Source: CAVVDY01 sp963815775
GTDB taxonomy: Bacteria > Acidobacteriota > Terriglobia > Terriglobales > Acidobacteriaceae
Assembly (NCBI GenBank): GCA_963815775.1
Contig: CAWFIB010000017.1
Span: 30,272 to 94,271, forward strand
Direction: 5' to 3'
Length of the DNA stretch: 64,000 bases
This document shows positions 26,308 to 34,248 of this stretch, one piece after another; the stretch's first letter is position 1, and every line of letters starts with the position of its first letter. The translations under genes and the position numbers were made by a program. Under the pieces are notes generated by a model. The model was not told where the DNA came from and searched no databases. It saw only the letters and a list, made by a program, of their open reading frames with translations.

Positions 26308-27990
26308 ATGATCCCGATTGCTCTGTTCGCCCTGCTGCTTCCTTTGAACCTAATGGCTTCTGAAGGTCCAACCGCCGCCCCGCCCGACGCGATCTTTGTG
26401 AACGGCGACATCTACACCGAGGCGACGCCGGCGCGCGCGCAGGCTATGGCGGTACGCGACGGTCGCATAGTTGCCATAGGGACGAACGATGACATCCACA
26501 AGCTCAAGGGAAGCCACACCCAGGTAGTCGACCTGGGCGGGCACTTCGTCATGCCGGGATTCAATGATGCGCATTGCCATCTGCAGTCGGGCGGGTTCGA
26601 GGAGATGAACGTTAATCTCGTGGGCGCAAAGTCGCTGGCAGAGATGGAGCAGCGCATTGCTGCGCGCGCGAAGACCGCGGCGCCGGGCGACTGGATTATC
26701 GGCGACGGCTGGGACCACACGCTATGGCCGGAACAGAAGTTGCCGACACGGCAGGACATTGACGACGTAACAGCGGGGCATCCGGCGATCTTCGTGCGCG
26801 TAGACGGGCACATTGCGGTTGCGAACTCTGCCGCACTGCAAGCGGCAGGCATCACCGCAAAAACGAAACCTCCGGAGGGCGGCGCCATCGACCTGGACGC
26901 GCAGGGGCAGCCGACGGGAATTGTTCGCGAGTCGGCGCAAGGGTTGATCTTTTCCAAAGTGCCTCCCCCGACAACCGCACAGCGCCGCCGTGCAGCCGAG
27001 TTGGCGCTGGCCAATGCTGCGCGCTCAGGTGTCACCTCGGCGCAGGACAACTCCGACTGGGAGCAGTTTCTGGTCTACGAAGAGCTGGAGCGCGAGGGCA
27101 AGCTGACGCTACGCATCAGCGAATGGCTGCGCTTCAAAGATTCGGTGGAACTGCTGAAGGAACATCGTGCCCACCATCCCGCGAATGATCCCATGTTGCA
27201 CACCACGATGCTGAAGGGATTCATGGATGGCTCGCTGGGCTCGCGCACGGCGGCGCTGCTGGCGCCGTATTCGGACGATCCCGGCAACTCGGGTCTGCCG
27301 CAGTACACGCCGGCGGAGCTGAATCCGATGGCGGTCGAGCGAGCGGCCGCGGGATTTCAAATGGGCTTCCACGCCATCGGAGACCGTGCGGCGCAGATGG
27401 CGCTCAATGCCTTTGCGGCGGCCGAGACCAACCTGCGCGAGAAGAAACTGCCCGGCGGGAACGACCCACAAACGCTGCGGCTGCGCATTGAGCACGACCA
27501 GGTCATCGCGCCTGATCAGTTTGCACAGTTTCGCAAGTTGGGAGTGATTGCGTCGGTGCAGCCCAACCATTTGCTGACCGACATGAACTGGGCAGAGCAG
27601 CGCATCGGGCCGGTGCGGGCGAAGACCTCGTACCCGTGGAAGGAGTTTCTCGACAATGGCGTGCGGCTGGCGTTCGGCACGGACTATCCGGTCGAGCCGA
27701 TCACACCGTTTCGCGGAGTCTACGCCGCGGTGACGCGCGAGAATGAAGCCGGAACCAAATCGTACTTCCCTGAGCAAAAGGTAACGATCGAGGAGGCGCT
27801 AGCGGCATACACCACGGGCTCCGCCTACGCCGAGTTCATGGAGAAGGAGAAGGGCACGCTGGCTCCGGGGATGCTGGCGGACTTCGTGGTGCTCGACCGC
27901 GACCTGCTCAAGGTCGCACCGGCGGAGATCCTGAAGACCAGGGTCCTGCGAACTGTGGTGGGCGGGAAAACGGTGTACCAGGCGCAGTGA
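26308..27990 (+). CDS. Exported amidohydrolase (YtcJ-like, Amidohydro_3)
   Basis: 560 residues with a signal peptide (about 1-18), so probably periplasmic. Metal-dependent amidohydrolase barrel: the beta1 motif PGFNDAHCHLQSGG (HxH), later FHAIGDRA (metal His), LRIEHDQVI and the catalytic Asp in FGTDYPVEP. The C-terminal composite domain closes with PGMLADFVVLDRDL and TVVGGKTVYQ. YtcJ-type enzymes hydrolyse amides or imides of mostly unknown physiological role. A broken copy of this C-terminus lies at 29379-29490, after the next gene. Confidence 0.93.
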   Translation: MIPIALFALLLPLNLMASEGPTAAPPDAIFVNGDIYTEATPARAQAMAVRDGRIVAIGTNDDIHKLKGSHTQVVDLGGHFVMPGFNDAHCHLQSGGFEEMNVNLVGAKSLAEMEQRIAARAKTAAPGDWIIGDGWDHTLWPEQKLPTRQDIDDVTAGHPAIFVRVDGHIAVANSAALQAAGITAKTKPPEGGAIDLDAQGQPTGIVRESAQGLIFSKVPPPTTAQRRRAAELALANAARSGVTSAQDNSDWEQFLVYEELEREGKLTLRISEWLRFKDSVELLKEHRAHHPANDPMLHTTMLKGFMDGSLGSRTAALLAPYSDDPGNSGLPQYTPAELNPMAVERAAAGFQMGFHAIGDRAAQMALNAFAAAETNLREKKLPGGNDPQTLRLRIEHDQVIAPDQFAQFRKLGVIASVQPNHLLTDMNWAEQRIGPVRAKTSYPWKEFLDNGVRLAFGTDYPVEPITPFRGVYAAVTRENEAGTKSYFPEQKVTIEEALAAYTTGSAYAEFMEKEKGTLAPGMLADFVVLDRDLLKVAPAEILKTRVLRTVVGGKTVYQAQ

Positions 27991-28021
27991 GTGTAGTGTG
28001 CTGGCCTCTCCGTCCAGGAGA

Positions 28022-29134
28022 CTAGTCCAGCTTGAGATTTCGCCAGACCTGGGTTCCGTCGTGATCTGTCAGTGCCTCCAGAGAAGGTGCTCCTGGTTGG
28101 AAATTGAAGCGGACGGGTTTTTCATTTTCAAGCTTCCATCCGCCGGCCGCAAACTGGCGGAGCAACTCACCTTCATTCCAGCGCGAATGCGTTCCGACGA
28201 TGATCCACTGGACCCTCTCGCGCAACAGGCTCATGGAGCTTTGACAGACCGCAGCCTCTTCTCCCTGAATATCGATATGCACCAGGTTCCACCTGGGGCG
28301 GCGCGACAACAGCTGCGAGAGTGGCACCACCTGGACTTCTATCGTGGAGGCAAACTCGCGGCCGAGGTAGTCGCGCACTTTGCCGTCGGAGCCGGGAAAG
28401 CCTTTTTCATCGTCTCTAATCGGGCGGGAGCCCCAGTCGTTTCGGGACTGCACCTTGGGCCAGCGCGCCTTTCCTGCATTGACACCCACTGCGGCCTGCA
28501 GGAGGGTATGTTGCAAAGGGTTGAAGCTGTTGTCCCTGAGATGCTGCTTGAGGAACTCGTAATGCCCAGGATCGCCTTCTACGGCGAGGATATTGATATT
28601 TTTTATGCCCGCATTGCGTGCCGCAACGGCTCCTCCGACGCACCACGGGCCCCAGCCGGCACCTAATTCCATGACTGCGTACTCATCGCCAGCGGACCGA
28701 ACGCTCTTCAGAAGGCCAGCCCATTCAATGGCATCAGCGTGATAGTCGGTTGGTATTGGCGGAGGAATGACTGTTCCGTCCAAATGTTGGACCCCGTCCC
28801 ACAAAGACGCCGTACGGGTCACGACTCCCAATTGGTCAGAAATGAATCCTTTGCGAGGCAGGACCTGGCGATTGAAGCCGTCGCGAATGATTGCAAGGTC
28901 CTCTGGGGTGCACCCTGTGTATACGTCGTACTGAGAAATCCGATCACGCTGAATAATGCCGTTCTGGTCAAGAAACCTACGCAATGCCGGTTCGAATTCC
29001 GGGCTGCCGAGAAACACGGTCCGAAGCTCTTCTACGCTGCGGGTTTGTTTGAGAAAGTGGTCGATCACCGTTTCGTTTTCGGGCTCGCGTTCCAGAAAAA
29101 GCCGGTAGGCTGCGGTAATTAGCTCGCGGTTCAT
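28022..29134 (-). CDS. FkbM-family methyltransferase with N-terminal DUF4214-like segment
   Basis: 370 residues. The SAM-binding Rossmann core is visible at VMELGAGWGPWCVGGAVAAR (motif I), ILAVEGDPGHYEFLKQHL (motif II) and LVHIDIQGEEAAVCQ, the last typical of FkbM-type O-methyltransferases. The N-terminal 60 residues (AYRLFLEREPENETVIDHF, then FLGSPEF) resemble the DUF4214 repeat often found with glycan-related proteins. It probably methylates a sugar or polysaccharide, which is inference. It is convergent with the amidohydrolase gene. Confidence 0.87.
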   Translation of the reverse strand: MNRELITAAYRLFLEREPENETVIDHFLKQTRSVEELRTVFLGSPEFEPALRRFLDQNGIIQRDRISQYDVYTGCTPEDLAIIRDGFNRQVLPRKGFISDQLGVVTRTASLWDGVQHLDGTVIPPPIPTDYHADAIEWAGLLKSVRSAGDEYAVMELGAGWGPWCVGGAVAARNAGIKNINILAVEGDPGHYEFLKQHLRDNSFNPLQHTLLQAAVGVNAGKARWPKVQSRNDWGSRPIRDDEKGFPGSDGKVRDYLGREFASTIEVQVVPLSQLLSRRPRWNLVHIDIQGEEAAVCQSSMSLLRERVQWIIVGTHSRWNEGELLRQFAAGGWKLENEKPVRFNFQPGAPSLEALTDHDGTQVWRNLKLD

Positions 29135-29378
29135 GGTAAGAATTGATCGATTTCGCGGTCTTGCGTAAGGGTTGGCGCGTGCTCCGGGCCGGTATCGGCC
29201 CGATTGCCGCTCTCCATGTACTGCCCGATTGTTTTACATGACAAGTGGATCAATTGTCGACCGCGTGGACTCGACATTGCACGATGCGATCATGGCACGC
29301 CCGTCATGTTGCTGACCGGGCCCGGTCGGGCGAGCGTCCGACGACATTCGCGCTTCCTCTGGAATCTCCGTTCACCCC

Positions 29379-29490
29379 GCCGACTTCGTGGTGCTCGAAT
29401 CGCGATCTGACCAAGGTCGAACCGCCGGAAATCCTGAAGACGAACCTTGGCGAGAAGACCGTTTACGAGAGATTCACCCCTCTTACTTCC
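29379..29490 (+). pseudogene. C-terminal fragment of an amidohydrolase, frameshifted
   Basis: Reading from 29379 gives ADFVVLE, then after one extra base RDLTKVEPPEILKT and GEKTVYER. This tracks the end of the intact amidohydrolase at 26308-27990 (ADFVVLDRDLLKVAPAEILK, then GGKTVYQ). The rest of the gene is missing, and the one-base insertion breaks the frame near 29397. The upstream 29135-29378 stretch holds nothing else I can assign. The fragment borders the restriction-modification genes, so it may mark an insertion or deletion edge. Confidence 0.65.
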
Positions 29491-29530
29491 CACGTTCGGG
29501 GGCTGGAGGCAGTTAAATCCTACTTCCTGC

Positions 29531-29551
29531 TATATCTAGTCTGTAGATATA
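29531..29551. promoter_or_regulatory. Putative C-box operator of the restriction-modification control gene
   Basis: Perfect dyad TATATCTA (29531-29538) and TAGATATA (29544-29551) with a five-base spacer, ending 28 bases before the ATG of the Xre-type gene. Control (C) proteins of type II systems bind dyads immediately upstream of their own gene, so the position fits. AT-rich TAGATATACA could also include the -10 element. Confidence 0.6.
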
Positions 29552-29579
29552 CAGTCATCTCCCGTCCAGACTCGATGCG

Positions 29580-29825
29580 ATGTCGCAGCAACACCCGAAC
29601 GCCCTCTTGGCTCGCAACCTGCGTGCGCTTAGAAAACAGCGCGGCTGGTCGCAAGAAGTCATGGCTGAGGAATGCGGGCTCCACAGAACTTACGTTGGCG
29701 CAATCGAACGGGGCGAGAGGAACGTAACGCTTGATACGCTAAATCTGTTGGCTCGTGCTTTGGGGGTTACGTCGGCAGAACTCATCTCGGAACGTCTGCC
29801 GAAACGTGCCAAAATTACCACCTAA
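29580..29825 (+). CDS. Xre-type regulator, probable restriction-modification control (C) protein
   Basis: 81 residues, a single HTH domain: LARNLRALRKQRGWSQEVMA, then EECGLHRTYVGAIERGERNV (recognition helix) and TLDTLNLLARALGVTSAEL. Size and sequence match C proteins of type II restriction systems, which bind a dyad upstream, first activate and later repress transcription, and delay nuclease synthesis until DNA is methylated. Its 3' end overlaps the proposed start of the HNH nuclease gene by 20 bases, the coupling expected for a C-R operon. A matching dyad lies upstream. Confidence 0.88.
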   Translation: MSQQHPNALLARNLRALRKQRGWSQEVMAEECGLHRTYVGAIERGERNVTLDTLNLLARALGVTSAELISERLPKRAKITT

Positions 29826-30507
29826 ATTTGCCACTCGCATCGAAGCCATTACCGACAAACGCGCCCGTACCTTTCTAGACCGTATCGCCGAACGCGGGAG
29901 TGTCACTACAGAGGAACTTAGAGACCTCGGTTACCACGATCCTCGGCGAGCGCGAATGGATGTTATCGACCTAGGGTTTCCAATAAAAACCACGCGCGTC
30001 AAGAGTCGAGATGGCAAGAGAAACATAGGTTCGTACTCGTTCAATCTCGCTGAAAGACTGGGGAAGGCAGACAGGCAGGGGCGTCTGGCACTTCCCAAGA
30101 AACAGCGCGAAGCAATAATTGTGAAGGCCGGAAGCAAGTGCGAACTCTGCGGAGCAAAGCACGACTTGCAAATAGATCATCGAGTTCCCTATCAGATTGC
30201 TGGCGAGTCGCTGAAGGATGATGCCGCCCCGTACATGGCACTTGATGGAAGCTGCAATCGCCGCAAGTCGTGGACATGCGAACACTGTAAGAACTTCACA
30301 GAGGTACGTGACGTGAAGATTTGCCAACAGTGCTATTGGGCAAACCCGCGGGAGCACAAGCACGTCGCGATGCAGCCTCTACGCCGCGCTGAGATTGTTT
30401 GGGAGGGAGACGGCTGTGCTGCTTTCGACAAATTTGAGGCAGATTGCAGACGTGAGGGCATCTCACCAGCTGACGGACTCAGGAGATTGATTCAGCTAAG
30501 GATGTAA
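29806..30507 (+). CDS. HNH endonuclease, probable type II restriction enzyme
   Basis: 233 residues from GTG 29806. An N-terminal winged-helix-like part (about 10-85: GSVTTEELRDLGYHDPRRAR) is followed by an HNH module. Zinc-type CELC (112-115) precedes the catalytic IDHRVPY (Asp124, His125) and SCNRRKSW (Asn151), and two more CxxC pairs follow (CEHC 158-161, CQQC 173-176). The extra zinc ribbons resemble HNH restriction enzymes rather than homing nucleases. It overlaps the C-protein gene and is convergent with the adenine methyltransferase, overlapping it by 12 bases. The recognition sequence is not deducible. Confidence 0.85.
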   Translation: MPKLPPKFATRIEAITDKRARTFLDRIAERGSVTTEELRDLGYHDPRRARMDVIDLGFPIKTTRVKSRDGKRNIGSYSFNLAERLGKADRQGRLALPKKQREAIIVKAGSKCELCGAKHDLQIDHRVPYQIAGESLKDDAAPYMALDGSCNRRKSWTCEHCKNFTEVRDVKICQQCYWANPREHKHVAMQPLRRAEIVWEGDGCAAFDKFEADCRREGISPADGLRRLIQLRM

Positions 30508-31413
30508 CGGAATCTGCGCATCAAAGTGTTCCAGTGGCATTGGTTCATTTGGAAGGTGTCGCAACGATAAGCCAGCGGACAGATACACCGACTCTACCGT
30601 CTCCGCTGATTTTCCGTTTAGGGTTGCTTGACTCGATCTGCCGACATTGAGCAATACCCGCTGTGCATTCAGGCTGGCGGGAAGAGGCTCACCGTACACT
30701 TTGTTTCCGCAGTGCCCGTCGTAGCTGAGAACGTACTGCACACCTCTTTCGTTGAGTTCTTCCAAGAGAGCTATGATCGCCGTTCGCGGCACGCTTTGAA
30801 AGTACCTGCTATCTCTGCCTTCGCTGGTTCCCTGATATGGCGGGTCTAGATACACGATATCGTTTTGCTGCGCATTGGCGAGTACAACCCTAAAATCTGA
30901 CCCGATGACGGTGCAGCGACCACTCAACAGCCTGTGCGCCCCGCTAATCTCAGCTGTCATTGTGTCGGGGTGCGTTCCCGTCCTGCGTTTATCAGCCGAC
31001 TGATTGAACTGTCCCGACGGATTGAATCGCACAGCGTTCTTAACGCAACGGGCGAGCAGGAAGAGCAGCATCGCAGGGCTTTGTTTGCGGTTGAACTCCG
31101 CCCGAATACCGTTGTAGCGGTCAATGACGTGTCCCTCGAACTGTGACTCCCAAAGATCGCGGTAGGCGCGGCTGAGCGGTTCCGGGCGTTCAATTACCTC
31201 GGTCCACAAGTCCGCGAGTGGGCGGAGTGCGTCACCGATCACGAACTCATTACAAAGGTTTGCTTGAGCCGCCGCAAGGGTGATCGCTGCCGAACCTGCA
31301 AACGGTTCCACCATGCGTTTGAATTGGCCCTGTGGGATGAAGGAGAGTATTGCCGCGGCAAGCCGTCGCTTGCTGCCTTGATACGGAATCGGATGGGGCA
31401 CCGGATAACGCAT
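30496..31413 (-). CDS. D12-class DNA adenine N6-methyltransferase
   Basis: 305 residues, the modification partner of the HNH nuclease. The SAM-binding motif sits in VEPFAGSAAITLAAAQ (about 35-50), after the N-terminal PIPYQGSKRRLAA. The catalytic motif is YLDPPYQGT with Asp190-Pro-Pro-Tyr, diagnostic of N6-adenine enzymes of the Dam/D12 class. Length is normal for the family. It lies tail-to-tail with the nuclease, so methylase expression is separate from the C-R operon. Target sites of D12 enzymes vary, and I make no specificity claim. Confidence 0.93.
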   Translation of the reverse strand: MRYPVPHPIPYQGSKRRLAAAILSFIPQGQFKRMVEPFAGSAAITLAAAQANLCNEFVIGDALRPLADLWTEVIERPEPLSRAYRDLWESQFEGHVIDRYNGIRAEFNRKQSPAMLLFLLARCVKNAVRFNPSGQFNQSADKRRTGTHPDTMTAEISGAHRLLSGRCTVIGSDFRVVLANAQQNDIVYLDPPYQGTSEGRDSRYFQSVPRTAIIALLEELNERGVQYVLSYDGHCGNKVYGEPLPASLNAQRVLLNVGRSSQATLNGKSAETVESVYLSAGLSLRHLPNEPMPLEHFDAQIPLHP

Positions 31414-31534
31414 TTTGGGACGCTGATAAATGTATACAACAGCGAGCGATCACATGGAACTGCTCTGCAACGAGCCACGCTATCGAAATAAGCACCTCCC
31501 GAGCCCAAATTGGGACGGTTCAAATTCGGTAACT

Positions 31535-31563
31535 CGCCGCTTCAGTGCGCAGCGGCGCTTTTT
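31535..31563 (+). terminator. Terminator-like hairpin
   Basis: CGCCGCT (31535-31541) and AGCGGCG (31551-31557) form a 7-bp stem with a 9-base loop, followed by CTTTTT. It points along the plus strand, although no plus-strand gene ends just before it. It may insulate the htrA promoter from readthrough. Confidence 0.5.
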
Positions 31564-31691
31564 GCGCTTGAGGCGTCCTGGTGACACGACCCGCCCTACC
31601 TGCGTCTAATCGCCGGGAGCTTGGATTCCTGGGAACCTGCCTGCCCGACTCGAGGGAATGCTCAAAAAAGGTCGGCCCCGCCGCGGAACGG

Positions 31692-31740
31692 TATAATTTT
31701 TGTTTGGCTTCTTTTGTTTGGCTTCAAGGAAGCCGGAGGA
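31692..31740 (+). promoter_or_regulatory. htrA leader: -10 element, tandem duplication, hairpin and RBS
   Basis: TATAAT lies at 31692-31697; no good -35 is visible. Directly after it, TTTTGTTTGGCTTC occurs twice in perfect tandem (31698-31711 and 31712-31725). Then GGCTTC-aag-GAAGCC forms a small hairpin (31720-31734), followed by GGAGGA (31735-31740) six bases before the ATG. The hairpin abuts the ribosome site and could affect initiation. Confidence 0.55.
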
Positions 31741-31746
31741 CAGTAG

Positions 31747-33357
31747 ATGGATTTGCAAGGGACGGGTTTCGGGCAGCAGAAGAAGTCGAGCCGCTTCGCG
31801 TCAACCCTGGTAATTTTGGCGACCCTATCGTTGGGCATTCTTATCGGCACCGTGGTATCGGCGGGGGTCAAGGGCAAAGAGGGGAACTCGAGCGCCGACG
31901 CAACCCCGTTAACGCTTCCGTCGCCGCAGCAGCTATCGAATCAGTTTTCGCAGATCTCGCGCCAGTTAGAGCCGGCGGTGGTCAACATTCGAACTGAGTC
32001 GACCATCAAGAACCCGCATCGGCGTGGACGCGCCACTCCCGGCTCGCCGGACGACAACGGCGGCGGCGACCAGGACAATCCCTTCCAGGACTTCTTTGAC
32101 CGCTTCTTCGGCGGACAGGGCGGTGGACAATTTCCCGGTGGACCGGATGGCGGTGACCTGCGCGAGCGCTCGCTGGGCTCGGGCGTGATCGTCGACCCCA
32201 GGGGCTATATCGTCACCAACCGGCACGTGGTCGACGGGGCGGACCGCATCCGCGTGAAGCTGATGAACGATCCCGACACCGTCACCTATGACGCCACGGT
32301 GGTGGGCACCGACCTGGAAACCGATCTGGCGGTAATCAAGATCGATCCCAAGGGCAAGACGCTAACGGCAGCCAAGATGGGCAACTCCGACAGCATGCAG
32401 GTCGGCGACTGGGTGCTGGCCATCGGCAGCCCCTTCGGATTGGAAGAGACGGTAACGGCGGGCATCGTGTCCGCCCGGGGACGCAACATCGTGCCTCAAC
32501 GGCAGTTTCAGTCGTTCATTCAGACGGACGCGGCCATCAACCCGGGCAACTCGGGCGGCCCGCTGGTGAACATGAATGGCGAGGTGATCGGCATCAACAC
32601 CGCCATCTTCACCAGTGGCGGCGGATACCAGGGGGTTGGCTTTGCCATGCCCTCGAACACGGTGGTTGGGGTTTACAACCAGCTCATCGGGCCGGAGCAC
32701 AAGGTGTCGCGTGGCTCAATTGGGGTGCAGTTTAATGCGGTCCCGAATCCGGCGGTGGCCCGCGTTTACGGCGTCAGCAGCGGCGTAACCATTGCCGACA
32801 TCACACCTAACGGTCCGGCTGAGAAGGCAGGCCTGAAGGTGGGCGACACTATTACCGCGGTCAACGGCAAGCCGGTCAAGAGCGGCGACGAGCTGGTGGC
32901 GGAGATCTCCGGGTTGAAGCCGGGAACCGCGGCGAAGATCGGCTATGTGCGCAACGGCAAGTCGGATACGGCCACGGTTACCATTGCAGACCGCTCCAAG
33001 CTGTTTGCCAGCCGCCTGGGTGAAGAAGAGGGCAGCGGCGAGCAGGAGCAGCCGCAGGAGAGCAAGTTCGGGGTCACAGCGCGCAACATCACTCCCGATC
33101 TGGCCGACCGCCTGCAGTTGCCCAATAGCAAGGGCGTGATCGTGCAAGAGGTCAAGCCCGATGGCTTCGGTGATGGCATCGGCCTGAGCCGGGGCGACGT
33201 AATTCTGGAGATCAATAAACAGGCGGTGAACAGCGAAGACGACTTCCGCCGCATTGAGGGCCAGATGAAGAGCGGTCAGGATGTGGTCTTTTTGGTGCGC
33301 CCGCGCGGTACCGGACCGCAGGGCGGAACCGTCTTCATGGGCGGAACTTTGCCGTAA
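31747..33357 (+). CDS. HtrA/DegP-type serine protease (Do family)
   Basis: 536 residues. One N-terminal membrane anchor or uncleaved signal (about 18-40), then a trypsin-like domain with the catalytic triad His160 (NRHVVDG), Asp193 (ETDLAVIKI) and Ser269 (NPGNSGGPL). Two PDZ domains follow (about 330-420 and 440-530; GVTIADITPNGPAEKAGL and GVIVQEVKPDGF). A Gly/Asp-rich loop (about 95-137) precedes the protease core. It degrades or chaperones misfolded envelope proteins. Start, ribosome site and a consensus -10 element are all clear. Confidence 0.97.
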   Translation: MDLQGTGFGQQKKSSRFASTLVILATLSLGILIGTVVSAGVKGKEGNSSADATPLTLPSPQQLSNQFSQISRQLEPAVVNIRTESTIKNPHRRGRATPGSPDDNGGGDQDNPFQDFFDRFFGGQGGGQFPGGPDGGDLRERSLGSGVIVDPRGYIVTNRHVVDGADRIRVKLMNDPDTVTYDATVVGTDLETDLAVIKIDPKGKTLTAAKMGNSDSMQVGDWVLAIGSPFGLEETVTAGIVSARGRNIVPQRQFQSFIQTDAAINPGNSGGPLVNMNGEVIGINTAIFTSGGGYQGVGFAMPSNTVVGVYNQLIGPEHKVSRGSIGVQFNAVPNPAVARVYGVSSGVTIADITPNGPAEKAGLKVGDTITAVNGKPVKSGDELVAEISGLKPGTAAKIGYVRNGKSDTATVTIADRSKLFASRLGEEEGSGEQEQPQESKFGVTARNITPDLADRLQLPNSKGVIVQEVKPDGFGDGIGLSRGDVILEINKQAVNSEDDFRRIEGQMKSGQDVVFLVRPRGTGPQGGTVFMGGTLP

Positions 33358-33561
33358 GCGGCGATTCTGCAAGCATTTAGTTGGTTAACATCCGGTAAAT
33401 ACAAAGAGCGGCCCACGACATGGAGCTGAGCGTATGATGTCGTGGGCTGCTAGTTTTCGCGGGAAGAAAAAGTTTCATTTTCTTCTTCCCAGGGATTCCG
33501 GGGGTATTTACAATGACGCCTTCGTTCCGGAATTCATACTTTACCTAAGGGCGGATCGCGA

Positions 33562-34065
33562 ATGAGCCTTCATAAACCCGGTATTACTGCGACATTCCTG
33601 TCCCTGCTGCTACTGAGCGTTTCAGCTTTTGCGGGGACAAATTCCAAGCACTCATCCAGCTCTCATTCTTCTTCGCATCACTCCAGCACGTATCACAAGA
33701 CGTCGGCCCACAGCAGCAGCAAGTACCATCACAGTACAAAGAGGACGGTATCGGCGCGCTCGCATGGGCAGCGAACCATCGGTGAAGAGCGCACCCGGGA
33801 GATCCAGGAGGCGCTGATCCGCGAGCACTACCTGAGCGGCGACCCCTCCGGGGTATGGGACGCGCAGAGCAAAGAAGCCATGACGCGCTACCAGGAAGCC
33901 AACGGCTGGCAGACCAAGGTCACGCCCGACTCGCGCGCGCTCATCAAGCTGGGACTGGGCCCCGACCACAAGAACCTGCTGAACCCCGACACCGCCGACA
34001 TCGCATCGCCACATGAGCTGGGCTTGACGCATGACACGCTGCCAGGCGGCGCCTCGCAGCAGTAA
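33562..34065 (+). CDS. Exported peptidoglycan-binding-like (PG_binding_1) protein
   Basis: 167 residues. A signal peptide (about 8-24, ending SAFAG) is followed by a low-complexity Ser/His-rich tract (about 28-60, many SSSHSS/HH units). Then comes one PG_binding_1-like module: EERTREIQEALIREHYLSGD, PSGVWDAQSKEAMTRYQEAN. The His-rich tract could bind metal or act as a flexible spacer. It ends with LPGGASQQ. A strong intrinsic terminator follows directly, so the gene is probably monocistronic or the last gene of its unit. Confidence 0.83.
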   Translation: MSLHKPGITATFLSLLLLSVSAFAGTNSKHSSSSHSSSHHSSTYHKTSAHSSSKYHHSTKRTVSARSHGQRTIGEERTREIQEALIREHYLSGDPSGVWDAQSKEAMTRYQEANGWQTKVTPDSRALIKLGLGPDHKNLLNPDTADIASPHELGLTHDTLPGGASQQ

Positions 34066-34082
34066 TCGAGTTCCATTTCAGG

Positions 34083-34112
34083 AAAAGGCGCGGGCCCCCG
34101 CGCCTTTTCTCT
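34083..34112 (+). terminator. Strong intrinsic terminator
   Basis: AAAAGGCGCGGG (34083-34094) pairs with CCCGCGCCTTTT (34097-34108), a GC-rich stem flanked by A and T runs. It lies 18 bases after the stop of the PG-binding gene. Confidence 0.88.
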
Positions 34113-34248
34113 GTTCAATTCCGGAACTGGCTATGGCCCGGAGGTCGTTTTCCCGCCTCGGGCGGCGTGGTTTCGTTGTAATATCTTCCCGAATCCCCGC
34201 AGAAGTACAGATTCCTTGATTCCGTCCCGGCGCGGTAGGAGGCCCTTC

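Noticed and set aside
29580..31413. Phage-type homing endonuclease locus
   Set aside because: The presence of a D12 methyltransferase and a C-type regulator fits restriction-modification better.
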